This document shows positions 7,557 to 15,700 of a stretch of DNA of 64,000 bases, one piece after another (position 1 is the stretch's first letter; every line of letters begins with the position of its first letter). The notes under the pieces were generated by a model. That model ran no database searches, had not been told where the DNA came from, and worked only from the letters and a program-made list of their open reading frames with translations. A program made the translations under genes and the position numbers. The stretch is from Aliarcobacter sp. (GTDB lineage Bacteria; Campylobacterota; Campylobacteria; Campylobacterales; Arcobacteraceae): positions 124,001 through 188,000 of the forward strand of contig JAQTXA010000003.1 of assembly GCA_028689025.1 (NCBI GenBank), in the 5' to 3' direction.

Positions 7557-8819
7557 ATGATTTTTTCTGATAAAGGTAATGAAGTTATATTAAGGGCTTT
7601 AGACGATATTGACTCTTTTATAAATAATAAAATAAATAGTGTTCCACAAATTGATGGAACTTGTTCAGGTTTTAATACAAAAATAAAAGAAAAATTAGAA
7701 AAAATCTCCCTATCCTTAAAAATCAAAAATGATGAAGAACTCCAAGTTTATGGTGAAATTATGTTAATTTCAGAGAAATTAACAGACGGAAATATAAATG
7801 ACAAAATTCATCATACAAATACATCAAATGAAAAATTAAACTATATTGCAAATACATTCAACGCTTTAGTTGATAATTTAAATTCTACAATTAGAACTAT
7901 ACTTGCTACTTTGGAAAATTATTCAAACCATGACTATTCAAAAAAACTTGAAATCCCAGGTATTCAAGGTGAATTTAAATCACTTGTTGAAGGGGTTAAT
8001 ACATTAAGACAGACCATAACTCTTATGTTAATTGAAAATAAAGCAAATGGTTTAACACTTGATAAAACATCTGACATTTTATTAATAAATGTAGATAAAT
8101 TAAATCAAAGTTCAAATGATGCTGCTGTTTCATTGGAAGAGTCTGCTGCTTCATTGGAAGATATGACTAATAATATTAGAAAAAACACAGAAAATATTGC
8201 AAAAATGGCAAGTTTATCAAATGAATTAATTAGTGCAACCACTACTGGTGAAAAATTAGCTAATCAAACTACAACTGCTATGGAAGAGATAAATACACAA
8301 GTAAACTCTATTAATGATGCCATATCTATCATTGATCAAATTGCTTTTCAAACAAATATTCTTTCTTTAAATGCAGCCGTTGAAGCAGCAACTGCGGGAG
8401 AAGCTGGAAAAGGTTTTGCGGTAGTTGCAGCAGAAGTACGAAATCTTGCATCTCGTTCAGCAGAAGCTGCTCGTGAGATAAAAACTATTGTTGAAAATGC
8501 AACAATAAAAGCAAACAATGGTAAAAATATAGCAAATACTATGATAACTGGTTATAAAGAATTAAGTGAAAATATTTCACATACAACAAATATTATTAAT
8601 GATATTCAAAAAGCTTCAAAAGAACAATTAGATGGAATTGTACAAATTAATGATTCAATAAACCAGTTAGATAGACAAACTCAATTAAATGCAAGTGTTG
8701 CTGCTGAATCTCACAATGTAGCACTAGTTACAGATAGAATCTCGAAACTAATTGTTGAAAATGCTAATAAAAAACAGTTTGAAGGAAAAGATCAAGTAAG
8801 AGCGTTAGAAGAATTTTAA
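7557..8819 (+). CDS. Soluble methyl-accepting chemotaxis protein
   Basis: 420 aa with no transmembrane segment. Residues about 70-160 resemble a HAMP-like or linker region. The remainder is the MCP signalling domain with the conserved hairpin tip [20 protein letters not shown] and [20 protein letters not shown]. The tip arginine of EAARAGE is threonine here (EAATAGE). It starts ten bases after the PAS gene and probably receives its signal from that protein. It would pass it to CheA/CheW. It lies directly before the nifN promoter. Confidence 0.9.
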   Translation: MIFSDKGNEVILRALDDIDSFINNKINSVPQIDGTCSGFNTKIKEKLEKISLSLKIKNDEELQVYGEIMLISEKLTDGNINDKIHHTNTSNEKLNYIANTFNALVDNLNSTIRTILATLENYSNHDYSKKLEIPGIQGEFKSLVEGVNTLRQTITLMLIENKANGLTLDKTSDILLINVDKLNQSSNDAAVSLEESAASLEDMTNNIRKNTENIAKMASLSNELISATTTGEKLANQTTTAMEEINTQVNSINDAISIIDQIAFQTNILSLNAAVEAATAGEAGKGFAVVAAEVRNLASRSAEAAREIKTIVENATIKANNGKNIANTMITGYKELSENISHTTNIINDIQKASKEQLDGIVQINDSINQLDRQTQLNASVAAESHNVALVTDRISKLIVENANKKQFEGKDQVRALEEF

Positions 8820-8823
8820 ATTT

Positions 8824-8841
8824 TAGGAATAGTTCTTGCAT
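8824..8841 (+). promoter_or_regulatory. Sigma-54-type promoter for the nifN operon
   Basis: TAGGAATAGTTCTTGCAT with GG at 8826-8827 and GC at 8838-8839, 10 bases apart, 33 bases before the nifN start. Confidence 0.8.
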
Positions 8842-8873
8842 TGTTTCCATAATTATCCATACAAGGAAATATT

Positions 8874-10169
8874 ATGGAAGCAATATCTTCAAAACCATTA
8901 CAATTAAATCCAATAAAATTATCTCAACCAATGGGAGCAATGTTATGCTTCTTAGGTATAAAAAATTGTATGCCTTTAATGCACGGAGCTCAAGGGTGTG
9001 CATCATTCTCAAAAGTATTTTTCACAAGACATTTTAATGACCCAATCGCAGTTCAAACAACAGCAGTAAATGATATTACAGCTGTAATTGATGGTGGGGA
9101 TTATGCTATTAGTGAAAGTATAAAAAACATCACGGCAAAGGTAAAACCTGATTTAGTAGGACTTTTTACAACAGGACTTACTGAAACAAAAGGTGACGAT
9201 ATTAAGGGTGCAAGTAAATTAGTTGAAAATATTCAACAAATGGTTTACGTGAATACACCTGATTTTGAAGGCTCAATTGAGAGTGGTTTTTCAAAATCTA
9301 TTGAAGCAATAATTCAACAATTAGTTCTTCCATCAACTGAAACTGACACAAATAAAGCACTAATAATCCCAAATGTAAATTTAAAACCAATAGAAGTAGA
9401 AAAAATCAAAGATACTATCTCTTTATTTGGTTATGAAGTTTTTTCACTTCCAGATTTAAGTGAATCTTTAGATGGTCACTTAGGATTAAAACAAGGTGCA
9501 CTAACTAGTGGTGGAATATCTGTAGAAGATATTAAAAAACTTGCTAGTTCTTCACTTGTTTTTACTATAGGGCAAAGTGTTGAGAAATGTGGTACTAAAA
9601 TTCTTGAAAAAAATCCAAATATAAAACTATTTCACTTCGACTCTTTAGGTGGATTAGAGCAAAGTGATAAATTCTTCAAAATTTTATGCAAAGTAAAAAA
9701 TATTTCTCAACCACATCCTTCAATTGTGCGGTGGAGAAAAAGACACCAAGATGCACTTTTAGATACCCACTTTGTTATTGGAAGTACCTCTGTTGTAATT
9801 GCTCTTGAGCCTGACCAAGCTATAAGTGTTGCAAACACAATCATCGAAGCAGGGGCTCATATTAAAGCCATAGTAACCACTCATAGAAATGATTTATTAG
9901 ATGAAATTCCATGTGATAACCTTTTAATTGGGGATTTTGAAGATGTGGAATCATTTTTGCATGAGAGTGATTTAGTTATATCAAATTTTCATGCAGAAAG
10001 ACTTGCAATTAAACACAAAAAAGCGTTGTTAGTTCGTGGTTATCCTGATTTTGAAAGCTTAGGAAACCAACTTAAAAATGACATTTTATATGAGGGAAGC
10101 TCATATTTGCTTTTTGAATTAGCAAATTTGATAAATCATCATAAATTAGGAGAAGGACATGAGCATTAA
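8874..10169 (+). CDS. nifN: NifN, FeMo-cofactor scaffold beta subunit
   Basis: 431 aa. The start region NPIKLSQPMGAMLCFLGI, then CMPLMHGAQGCASF (cluster ligand Cys42), TRHFNDPIAVQTTA and a GLTETKGDD stretch are NifN hallmarks. The third P-cluster-type cysteine of NifK is replaced here by a non-cysteine residue, as is normal in NifN. It forms the NifEN scaffold with the product of 2300-3646. It heads its own sigma-54-type operon, and its last 11 bases overlap the next small gene. Translation coupling runs through the next four genes. Confidence 0.94.
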   Translation: MEAISSKPLQLNPIKLSQPMGAMLCFLGIKNCMPLMHGAQGCASFSKVFFTRHFNDPIAVQTTAVNDITAVIDGGDYAISESIKNITAKVKPDLVGLFTTGLTETKGDDIKGASKLVENIQQMVYVNTPDFEGSIESGFSKSIEAIIQQLVLPSTETDTNKALIIPNVNLKPIEVEKIKDTISLFGYEVFSLPDLSESLDGHLGLKQGALTSGGISVEDIKKLASSSLVFTIGQSVEKCGTKILEKNPNIKLFHFDSLGGLEQSDKFFKILCKVKNISQPHPSIVRWRKRHQDALLDTHFVIGSTSVVIALEPDQAISVANTIIEAGAHIKAIVTTHRNDLLDEIPCDNLLIGDFEDVESFLHESDLVISNFHAERLAIKHKKALLVRGYPDFESLGNQLKNDILYEGSSYLLFELANLINHHKLGEGHEH

Positions 10170-10536
10170 TCCAACTTTACAATTAGTTCCATTTACAAGT
10201 GTAAAAATGTTAAATGAAACAATGAAATTAATAGGAATGCCAAGACTAAATGCACAAATAATTATTACATTACCAAATATAGATGAATTTAATGAAGAGC
10301 TAAAAAACAGTATAAATCATTCAAAAGATGAAATTGAGTGTTTTATTATAACTTCAAGTTCAAAAAAAGAGATAGAAAACACAATAAAAGAGTTTGAGTT
10401 AAACGAAGGATCAATTTCAAATGATTACAAATCATTTGCAAAAATATTTAGCTTAAACGATAAAGAAAATGAATTAATTAAATCATTAATAATGATTAAT
10501 AAAGATTGTCAAATAATACACAAGGAAATTTTATAA
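10159..10536 (+). CDS. Short thiol-peroxidase-like protein without peroxidatic cysteine (copy 1)
   Basis: 125 aa, related to the next gene and to the one at 34302. Shared blocks are LPNIDEFNEEL (where active thiol peroxidases have the FPSIDTGVC loop), ISNDYKSFAKIFSL and a SLIMINKDCQIIHKEIL beta-hairpin. It lacks the N-terminal strand pair of full-length Tpx. Cysteines occur only at non-catalytic positions (ECFII, KDCQII), so peroxidase activity is not expected. It overlaps nifN by 11 bases and the next start by 1. Function unknown; a chaperone or binding role in cofactor assembly is conceivable. Confidence 0.7.
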   Translation: MSINPTLQLVPFTSVKMLNETMKLIGMPRLNAQIIITLPNIDEFNEELKNSINHSKDEIECFIITSSSKKEIENTIKEFELNEGSISNDYKSFAKIFSLNDKENELIKSLIMINKDCQIIHKEIL

Positions 10537-11057
10537 TGGAAGTTACATACAAAAACAATGCCTATACATTAGGGAAGAAAGATAGAAAAGTTGAAGGTGA
10601 AGCACCTGCTGTTAGAGTAAAAATGACAAATGACGAAGTAAAAGTTATTGGTTTAATGGCGCCAGCTGTTCAAGTTATGATTACATTAAATGATGTAAAT
10701 AAATATAATGCAGATATGCATGAAGTAATTACTACTACTAGAAGAAAAGTAAATGCTTATGTTATTACAACTAGTGAAAAAGAACAAATAGAAGACGTTG
10801 CAGAAAAATTTGCTTTAGACAAATCTTTTATCTCTAATGATTTTAAAGACTTTTCACTTAAATTTGGTGTAAATATTGATGATTCGATGGTAGCAAACTC
10901 TATTTTTGTTATAGACAAAGAGGGTGTAATTAAATATAAAGAGATACCTACTGATTTAGAAGATGATTTTAAAATAGAAGATTTCTCAATTACTTTAAAT
11001 GAAGTAGTAAACTTTAAACCAACAGGTCACACTCATGAAAACTGGATGGGTGTTTAA
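10536..11057 (+). CDS. Thiol-peroxidase-like protein with no cysteine (copy 2)
   Basis: 173 aa from the ATG at 10536, which overlaps the preceding TAA; an upstream in-frame ATG at 10506 lies inside the previous gene and is less likely given the AAGGA site at 10522. The layout follows Tpx: V.YK.NAYTLG start, SNDFKDFSLKFGV (Tpx has SDFRDHSFGKDYGV), and SIFVIDKEGVIKYKEIP. The peroxidatic loop is replaced by ITLNDVNKYNADM, and there is not one cysteine in the protein. It is therefore a catalytically dead member. It is embedded in the nifN operon; its role is unknown. Confidence 0.75.
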   Translation: MEVTYKNNAYTLGKKDRKVEGEAPAVRVKMTNDEVKVIGLMAPAVQVMITLNDVNKYNADMHEVITTTRRKVNAYVITTSEKEQIEDVAEKFALDKSFISNDFKDFSLKFGVNIDDSMVANSIFVIDKEGVIKYKEIPTDLEDDFKIEDFSITLNEVVNFKPTGHTHENWMGV

Positions 11058-11058
11058 G

Positions 11059-11502
11059 ATGACTCCTTTATTAAAAGAGTGGCTAATCAAAAACGAATAT
11101 TCTGTTGATGACTTAAATGTAGCTGGGAAATACGGTAATTCCCCACTTATGAAAGCTAGTAGAGAAGCTAACATAGTAATCGTTGATGAATTATTATCTT
11201 TAAATGCCGATTTAAATATCAAAAATGTAGATGGAAATTCTGCACTATGGAATGCATGTTTTGGGAACTCTTATGAGTGTTTTGAAGCATTAGTAAAAGC
11301 TGGAATTGATATAGATTCACAAAATGTAAATGATGTGACTGCATTAATGTATTGTGCAAGTGCTGGAAAAGATGATTTTGTAGAATTACTTTTAAAACAC
11401 AATGCAAGAACAGACTTTGAAAGCTTAGATGGATTTAAAGCAATCGATTTAGCGGTAACTCCAAAAATTGTAAAACTACTAAAAAATGCAAATTTATCAT
11501 GA
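11059..11502 (+). CDS. Ankyrin-repeat protein
   Basis: 147 aa from the ATG at 11059, one base after the previous stop (an earlier ATG at 11035 lies within the previous gene). It carries about three ankyrin repeats: GNSPLMKASREANIVIVDEL, GNSALWNACFGNSYECFEAL and VTALMYCASAGKDDFVELLL. Such repeats bind other proteins. It is sandwiched between the dead thiol-peroxidase-like gene and the SagB-type gene, overlapping the latter by 17 bases. A role as an adaptor in nitrogenase maturation or protection is inference from position only. Confidence 0.82.
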   Translation: MTPLLKEWLIKNEYSVDDLNVAGKYGNSPLMKASREANIVIVDELLSLNADLNIKNVDGNSALWNACFGNSYECFEALVKAGIDIDSQNVNDVTALMYCASAGKDDFVELLLKHNARTDFESLDGFKAIDLAVTPKIVKLLKNANLS

Positions 11503-12739
11503 CCAAACTGATATAAATCAAAAAAAGTATTTTAATCAAGCAAACTTTATAGATTATAGAACTCAACCAAGAGCTTATAAAAAATATCCTCATTTTTATC
11601 AAAGATTTAATCTTGATGATTATGAGGAGTTAAAATTTATAAAAAACTTCGGGAAAATCACCGCAACAAAAACCTATGGAAAAGAAAAAGTTGATTTAAG
11701 GGCAAATCCAAGTGCAGGAGGATTATATCCTTGTGAGATTTATATTCAGATTCGTGCTGTAAAAGGTTTCATAAGTGGAATATATCATTATGAAGCACTT
11801 GAAAATAATCTTACATTAATCCATGAGTTAAGTAATGATGGAGTTGAATTTTATTTTAAAGAAAAAGTTCAAAGGAAATTTGTAATTTTAATCTCAAATG
11901 CATATTTTAGAAGCGTATGGAAATATGAAAAAAGAGCAATAAGATACCTTTTACTTGATACTGGTCACCAAATAGGTTCAATAGTTTCTGCTTTAGAATT
12001 AACAGATTTAGAGTATGAAATAGATTTTAATTTTGATAAAAACAGTTTAAATGAAGAGTTTTCATTTGATAATTATGAATCTTTTTATACAAGTGTAACT
12101 ATAAAATCTGATAAAACAAGCGAAGCAAAAAAACTAAGATCTCCCATAATAAATACAAGTGCTTGTGATTATCAATTAAGAGAACTCTTTGTGGAAGATT
12201 TTTATAAAGATTGTCAAAAAGACGAATATGAAAAAATATCAAATATAAACCTACTAAATGATATTTCAAAAAAACACTTAGAAAATGCCATAAACAATAG
12301 ACGTTCAATCAGAGCATTTACAAATGAATCAATTTTAGAAGAGGATTTTTTATTTATAACAAAAGATATTTTTGATTTTGCAAATAAGTTTGGTATTGAG
12401 ATTTATTTTGTTAATAACAATATTGACGGAATGAAAAAAGGTCTTTACAAAAATGTAGCCTTACAAGAAGAGGGTGATTTTAAAGAAAAAATGACTACAT
12501 TAGCACTAAATCAAAAACTCTCAGGACAAAGTGCTTTTACTCTTATTTTTACAAGTACTGCAAGTCACAACTACTTTTATTCTTACATACTAAGTGGGTT
12601 TATTGCACATATTTTATATCTTAGAACAACTTCATTAAATCTAACAGCAAGTGGAATAGGTGCATATTTTGATGATAGTTGCAAAGAGTTTCTAAAATCA
12701 AAAAACAACATTTTTTATCTTTTTGCAATAGGAAAATAG
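11486..12739 (+). CDS. SagB-type / nitroreductase-family flavoprotein
   Basis: 417 aa with two nitroreductase-like halves. The first (about 45-215) has the SagB signature RANPSAGGLYPCEIYI and the RYLLLDTGHQIGSI helix; the second (about 265-410) starts NNRRSIRAFTNE. Family members are FMN oxidoreductases, best known for oxidising azolines in peptide natural products, but many have unknown substrates. No precursor peptide or cyclodehydratase gene is nearby, so a redox task linked to nif is more likely than peptide maturation. It is the last gene of the nifN operon, and the nifX promoter begins 12 bases after it. Confidence 0.8.
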   Translation: MQIYHDQTDINQKKYFNQANFIDYRTQPRAYKKYPHFYQRFNLDDYEELKFIKNFGKITATKTYGKEKVDLRANPSAGGLYPCEIYIQIRAVKGFISGIYHYEALENNLTLIHELSNDGVEFYFKEKVQRKFVILISNAYFRSVWKYEKRAIRYLLLDTGHQIGSIVSALELTDLEYEIDFNFDKNSLNEEFSFDNYESFYTSVTIKSDKTSEAKKLRSPIINTSACDYQLRELFVEDFYKDCQKDEYEKISNINLLNDISKKHLENAINNRRSIRAFTNESILEEDFLFITKDIFDFANKFGIEIYFVNNNIDGMKKGLYKNVALQEEGDFKEKMTTLALNQKLSGQSAFTLIFTSTASHNYFYSYILSGFIAHILYLRTTSLNLTASGIGAYFDDSCKEFLKSKNNIFYLFAIGK

Positions 12740-12750
12740 AATTTAATTTT

Positions 12751-12768
12751 ATGGAACACTAATTGCAT
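12751..12768 (+). promoter_or_regulatory. Sigma-54-type promoter for the nifX operon
   Basis: ATGGAACACTAATTGCAT with GG at 12753-12754 and GC at 12765-12766, 10 bases apart, 36 bases before nifX. Confidence 0.85.
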
Positions 12769-12803
12769 ATATTTTAAAGATACAAAACTTTTAGGATAGT
12801 AAG

Positions 12804-13199
12804 ATGAAAAGTATAAAAATACAAACGAACGAACCAACAAGTGGAACTGTTAGAATCGCTTTTGCTACAAGTGATTTAGAAAATATTGACTCTCACTTTG
12901 GAAGCGCAAAGCAATTTGCAGTTTATGAAGTAGGTAAAGAGGCAACAACTGTTTGTGAAATCATAAAAATTGAAGATAAAGATACTGATAAAACTGTTGA
13001 ATTATTAAAAGGTATAGACATTGTTTATTTTACAAATATTGGAGCAATAGCAGCTGCAAAAATCATAAATAATGGAATATTCCCAATTAAATATAAAGAT
13101 CCTGTTTCTATAGAAGAAGAACTAAAAAAATTAACAACTATGTTAAATACTAATCCTCCACCATTTATTAAAAAAATTATTGAAAAGAAGGCTGCCTAA
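12804..13199 (+). CDS. nifX: NifX, FeMo-cofactor precursor carrier
   Basis: 131 aa Nitro_FeMo-Co domain protein: VRIAFATSDLENIDSHFGSA, YEVG, then VYFTNIGAIAAAKIINNGIFP and a C-terminal NTNPPPFIKKIIEKK. NifX binds VK-cluster or NifB-co and passes it to NifEN. The following gene is the NifX-associated DUF269 protein, the classic partner order, which supports calling this one nifX rather than the leftward paralogue. It heads a sigma-54-type operon that appears to run at least to nifZ. Confidence 0.9.
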   Translation: MKSIKIQTNEPTSGTVRIAFATSDLENIDSHFGSAKQFAVYEVGKEATTVCEIIKIEDKDTDKTVELLKGIDIVYFTNIGAIAAAKIINNGIFPIKYKDPVSIEEELKKLTTMLNTNPPPFIKKIIEKKAA

Positions 13200-13200
13200 T

Positions 13201-13632
13201 ATGGATGCTAAAAAACTATTTATTGAGACATTAGTAGGACAAGTAAGAGCTTTAGACCAATTTGGAACTTGGACTGGTAAAAGCAATGAAGAACTAATTG
13301 TTGAAAAATATATCAGAACAAAAGAAGATTTAAAAAATATTCCTATTATTGCTGATATTGATGAGATGCAAATCAAAGATATAAGACTTATTTTTCAAGC
13401 AGTTGCACTTGCATTTGAAAAAATGACAGGGGTTATGGCTTCTGTTGTAATGGAAATGAGTCATGAAGGATTTGGAAGAGTTGTAGTTTTCGCAGGGAAA
13501 ATTGTTCTTTGTGAAAAATTCTTCAAAGATGCTCATAGATACTCTTTTAGAGAGTATTCAAAATTAGAAGAAGAGGGTGAAAAGTTTCTTCTAAACGCTC
13601 AAGAAACTTATGATAAATATAAAAACGTGTAA
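13201..13632 (+). CDS. NifX-associated nitrogen fixation protein (DUF269)
   Basis: 143 aa from the ATG at 13201, chosen over an in-frame ATG at 13180 inside nifX because the family starts here. The diagnostic run MSHEGFGRVVVFAGKIVL is nearly identical across the DUF269 family, preceded by FGTWTGKSNEELI. Members are always beside nifX in nif clusters. The biochemical role is not established; association with NifX-bound cofactor is assumed from linkage. Confidence 0.92.
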   Translation: MDAKKLFIETLVGQVRALDQFGTWTGKSNEELIVEKYIRTKEDLKNIPIIADIDEMQIKDIRLIFQAVALAFEKMTGVMASVVMEMSHEGFGRVVVFAGKIVLCEKFFKDAHRYSFREYSKLEEEGEKFLLNAQETYDKYKNV

Positions 13633-13641
13633 GGAATAGAT

Positions 13642-14157
13642 ATGTCAAGTATTGGAATATTTTGTGGAACAGCTGGTGGTACATCAATGGCTATTGCAAA
13701 AGCACTAGCTAAAGAGTTTGATGTTGATGAAATTATAAATATGGAAGAAGATTTTGACAATGTTGATCAACTTCTAGAGTATGACATTTTATTTTTAGGA
13801 AGTTCAACTTGGGGACAAGGTGATGTTCACCACTCTTGGGTTGATCCAATTCTAGAAATTGAATCTGATAATATTGATTTCTCAGGGAAAACTGTTGCAT
13901 TTTTTGGAGCAGGTGATTGTGTTAAACATGGTGAACACTTCTGTTCAGCATTAGGAAAACTTTACAAAACATTTACAAAAGCAGGAGCTACTGTTGTTGG
14001 TTTTGTTCCAGTTGATGGATATAAATTTGAATTCTCTTTAGCTCAAATGGATGATAAACTTTGTGGTTTAGCAATAGATAACCATAATGAAAAAAGTAAA
14101 ACTAAAGAGAGAATTAAAGACTGGATTGAAACTTTAAAAGATGAATTAGACTTGTAA
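13642..14157 (+). CDS. nifF: NifF, nif-linked flavodoxin
   Basis: 171 aa flavodoxin. The FMN phosphate loop is GTAGGTS near residue 9, the isoalloxazine loops are SSTWGQGDVHHSW and FGAGDCVKHGEHFC, and there is the long-chain insertion around DGYKFEFSLAQ. Flavodoxins of this type pass low-potential electrons to NifH. The position inside the nifX-nifZ operon supports a nitrogenase electron-donor role, in parallel with the ferredoxins at 15351 and 36949. Confidence 0.92.
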   Translation: MSSIGIFCGTAGGTSMAIAKALAKEFDVDEIINMEEDFDNVDQLLEYDILFLGSSTWGQGDVHHSWVDPILEIESDNIDFSGKTVAFFGAGDCVKHGEHFCSALGKLYKTFTKAGATVVGFVPVDGYKFEFSLAQMDDKLCGLAIDNHNEKSKTKERIKDWIETLKDELDL

Positions 14158-14170
14158 TAAAGGATATAAA

Positions 14171-14512
14171 ATGCAAAGTGTTGAAGATTTTTATAAACTA
14201 AGAGATACTGAAGATTTCTTTAATTTCTTTGGTCTTGAATTTGACCAAAAGCTGATAAATATAAAAAGATTTCATATGATGAAAGAGTACGGAACTTTGA
14301 TAAAAAAAGGGATAGATTCTATTGCAGATGAAAATAAACTTTTAGAATTTCTAAAATTCTCACTACTTAGAGTTTATGGTGACTACAAAACTGGTCACTC
14401 TCCAAGTGCTGCTGATGTTTGGAATATGTATGAAACTGGTAAACTTGATGGTTGTTCATCTTGTGGAACTAGTACAACAGGATCTACTGAAGGAGGAAGC
14501 TGTGGGTGTTAA
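14171..14512 (+). CDS. nifW: NifW, nitrogenase-stabilising protein, with cysteine tail
   Basis: 113 aa. The body DTEDFFNFFGLEFDQK..NIKRFHMMKEYG matches the NifW family, which binds MoFe protein and protects or helps assemble it under O2 stress. After residue 93 there is a tail with four cysteines (Cys95, Cys98, Cys111, Cys113, pattern C-x2-C-x12-C-x-C) separated by Ser, Thr and Gly, suited to binding a metal. The nifZ start lies within its last codons, so nifW and nifZ are translationally coupled. Confidence 0.88.
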   Translation: MQSVEDFYKLRDTEDFFNFFGLEFDQKLINIKRFHMMKEYGTLIKKGIDSIADENKLLEFLKFSLLRVYGDYKTGHSPSAADVWNMYETGKLDGCSSCGTSTTGSTEGGSCGC

Positions 14513-14894
14513 TCATAAAGATATAGTTGATGCAGATACAATTTTACATGATAGTATCACTGCATCAAGATCAGGTAAAGACGAAGATGAACCAAAATTT
14601 GGTATAGGTCAAAAAGTAAAACTTCTTGAAGATATAAAAAATGATGGAACTTATCCTCACGCTCCTATTGGAACTGTAATGGTTCAAGCAGGTGCAATTG
14701 GTTATATAAAATCAATTGGAGAATTCTTACAAGTAATCAGAGTGTATGAAGTTCATTTCTTGGATTTAAATGCTCTTATTGAAGTAGTTGGTTGCCGGGA
14801 ACACGAACTATTAGCAATGGAAGATTATAGAGATGAAGTAAAAGAAGAACTTGAATTTATGAGACAACATAGAGAGAAGAATTACTCAAAATAA
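14502..14894 (+). CDS. nifZ: NifZ, MoFe-protein assembly factor
   Basis: 130 aa. I place the start at the GTG at 14502: an AGGAGG sequence at 14491-14496 is five bases away, and the longer open frame upstream only reads through nifW out of frame. The NifZ domain is clear from residue about 30: FGIGQKVKLLEDIKNDGTYP, GAIGYIKSIGEFLQ, YEVHFLD and VGCREHELL. NifZ acts in forming the second P-cluster of NifDK. It overlaps nifW by 11 bases. Confidence 0.88.
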   Translation: MGVNHKDIVDADTILHDSITASRSGKDEDEPKFGIGQKVKLLEDIKNDGTYPHAPIGTVMVQAGAIGYIKSIGEFLQVIRVYEVHFLDLNALIEVVGCREHELLAMEDYRDEVKEELEFMRQHREKNYSK

Positions 14895-14902
14895 TCTTCA
14901 TT

Positions 14903-14945
14903 CAAGCCAAGTAAAAGAGTTTAGAGAACTTTTTTACTTGGCTTG
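14903..14945 (+). terminator. Large hairpin after nifZ (terminator or processing site)
   Basis: A perfect 14-base stem (CAAGCCAAGTAAAA with its complement at 14932-14945) encloses a 15-base loop. No T-run follows, so partial termination or mRNA end protection is likelier than full termination. I see no promoter before the next gene. Confidence 0.6.
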
Positions 14946-14995
14946 ATGAACTTATTTTAGTAAACAAGTCTATAAATAGTAGTAAGGAGGAAAAT

Positions 14996-15340
14996 ATGGC
15001 AAAAGTGATTTTTATGCATTTTGACGCGGTAACTGATGGGGTATATGATGCAAAAACTGGAGAACCTATCGTTAGGTTAGCTAAAGAGAAGAATGTACCA
15101 ATTCCAGCAGCAACTAATGGTGATTATTCTAAGTCTTTAATTTATGTTGAAAACTTAAGTGATGAAGAACCAACTAGTTATATGGAAGATGAAGAGTTAG
15201 ATATTTTAGTTAAACTTGGAGCGATTACTGCTAGTGAAGCTGAACAATGTCAACAATTTACAATTAGTCCAAAAGTTAGAATTGCACCTATGATGTTAAT
15301 CAAAGGTGATATTTTAGTTAAACCATTCAATTTAAAATAA
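14996..15340 (+). CDS. Ferredoxin-fold protein lacking Fe-S cysteines
   Basis: 114 aa, unrecognised by name. Its layout follows adrenodoxin-type [2Fe-2S] ferredoxins: GEPIVRLAKEKNVPIPAAT at the place of the cluster loop, an acidic DEELDILVKLG helix, and VRIAPMMLIKGDILVKP at the end. The ligand cysteines are missing; only one cysteine remains (EAEQCQQ). The next gene is a true [2Fe-2S] ferredoxin. A docking or decoy role in electron transfer to nitrogenase is possible. A very strong AAGGAGG ribosome site suggests high expression. Confidence 0.65.
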   Translation: MAKVIFMHFDAVTDGVYDAKTGEPIVRLAKEKNVPIPAATNGDYSKSLIYVENLSDEEPTSYMEDEELDILVKLGAITASEAEQCQQFTISPKVRIAPMMLIKGDILVKPFNLK

Positions 15341-15350
15341 GGGAAAAAAA

Positions 15351-15647
15351 ATGACAACAAGAGTAGAAATCGTTAATGACTTTTTAGCAATTAATGTAAA
15401 ACCAGGAAGTACAATTCAAGATGTTGTTGAAGCATCAGGTTCAGCTTTACCATTTGGTTGTAGAGATGGTGAGTGTGGAACTTGTCTAGTTTCAATTGAG
15501 CAAGGTATGGAATTCATTTCAGAAATCAATGAAAAAGAGAAAAAAGTAATTGCTGAAGCTGGAGCTGGAACAAATACTGAGAAATCAAGATTATCTTGCC
15601 AAATGAAAATAGTTAAACCAAATGGTGTAATTAGAATAAAGTATTAA
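15351..15647 (+). CDS. [2Fe-2S] ferredoxin
   Basis: 98 aa plant-type ferredoxin. Ligands are Cys37, Cys42, Cys45 (CRDGECGTC) and Cys83 (RLSCQMK). It follows the cysteine-less ferredoxin-like gene by ten bases and precedes rpoN. Soluble ferredoxins near nif usually feed NifH or take part in cofactor synthesis. It is probably co-transcribed with the nifX operon or with the preceding gene; I see no sigma-54 site in front of it. Confidence 0.9.
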   Translation: MTTRVEIVNDFLAINVKPGSTIQDVVEASGSALPFGCRDGECGTCLVSIEQGMEFISEINEKEKKVIAEAGAGTNTEKSRLSCQMKIVKPNGVIRIKY

Positions 15648-15664
15648 AAAATATACTAAGGAAT

Positions 15665-15689
15665 GTCCAAATTCTTTTAGAATTTGGGC
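15665..15689 (+). promoter_or_regulatory. Hairpin between Shine-Dalgarno sequence and rpoN start
   Basis: An 11-base stem with one G-T pair (core CCAAATTCT/AGAATTTGG, loop TTT). AAGGAA at 15658-15663 lies just before it and the rpoN ATG at 15701 eleven bases after it. Folding would bring the ribosome site within reach of the start codon. Confidence 0.5.
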
Positions 15690-15700
15690 AAAATAAAACT

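Noticed and set aside
11059..12739. Peptide natural product (TOMM/RiPP) locus suggested by the SagB-type gene
   Set aside because: No precursor peptide, cyclodehydratase or exporter gene is near; the gene lies within nif operon overlaps.
14376..14501. Longer NifZ from the ATG at 14376
   Set aside because: The extra residues only read nifW out of frame; a perfect AGGAGG sits before the GTG at 14502.
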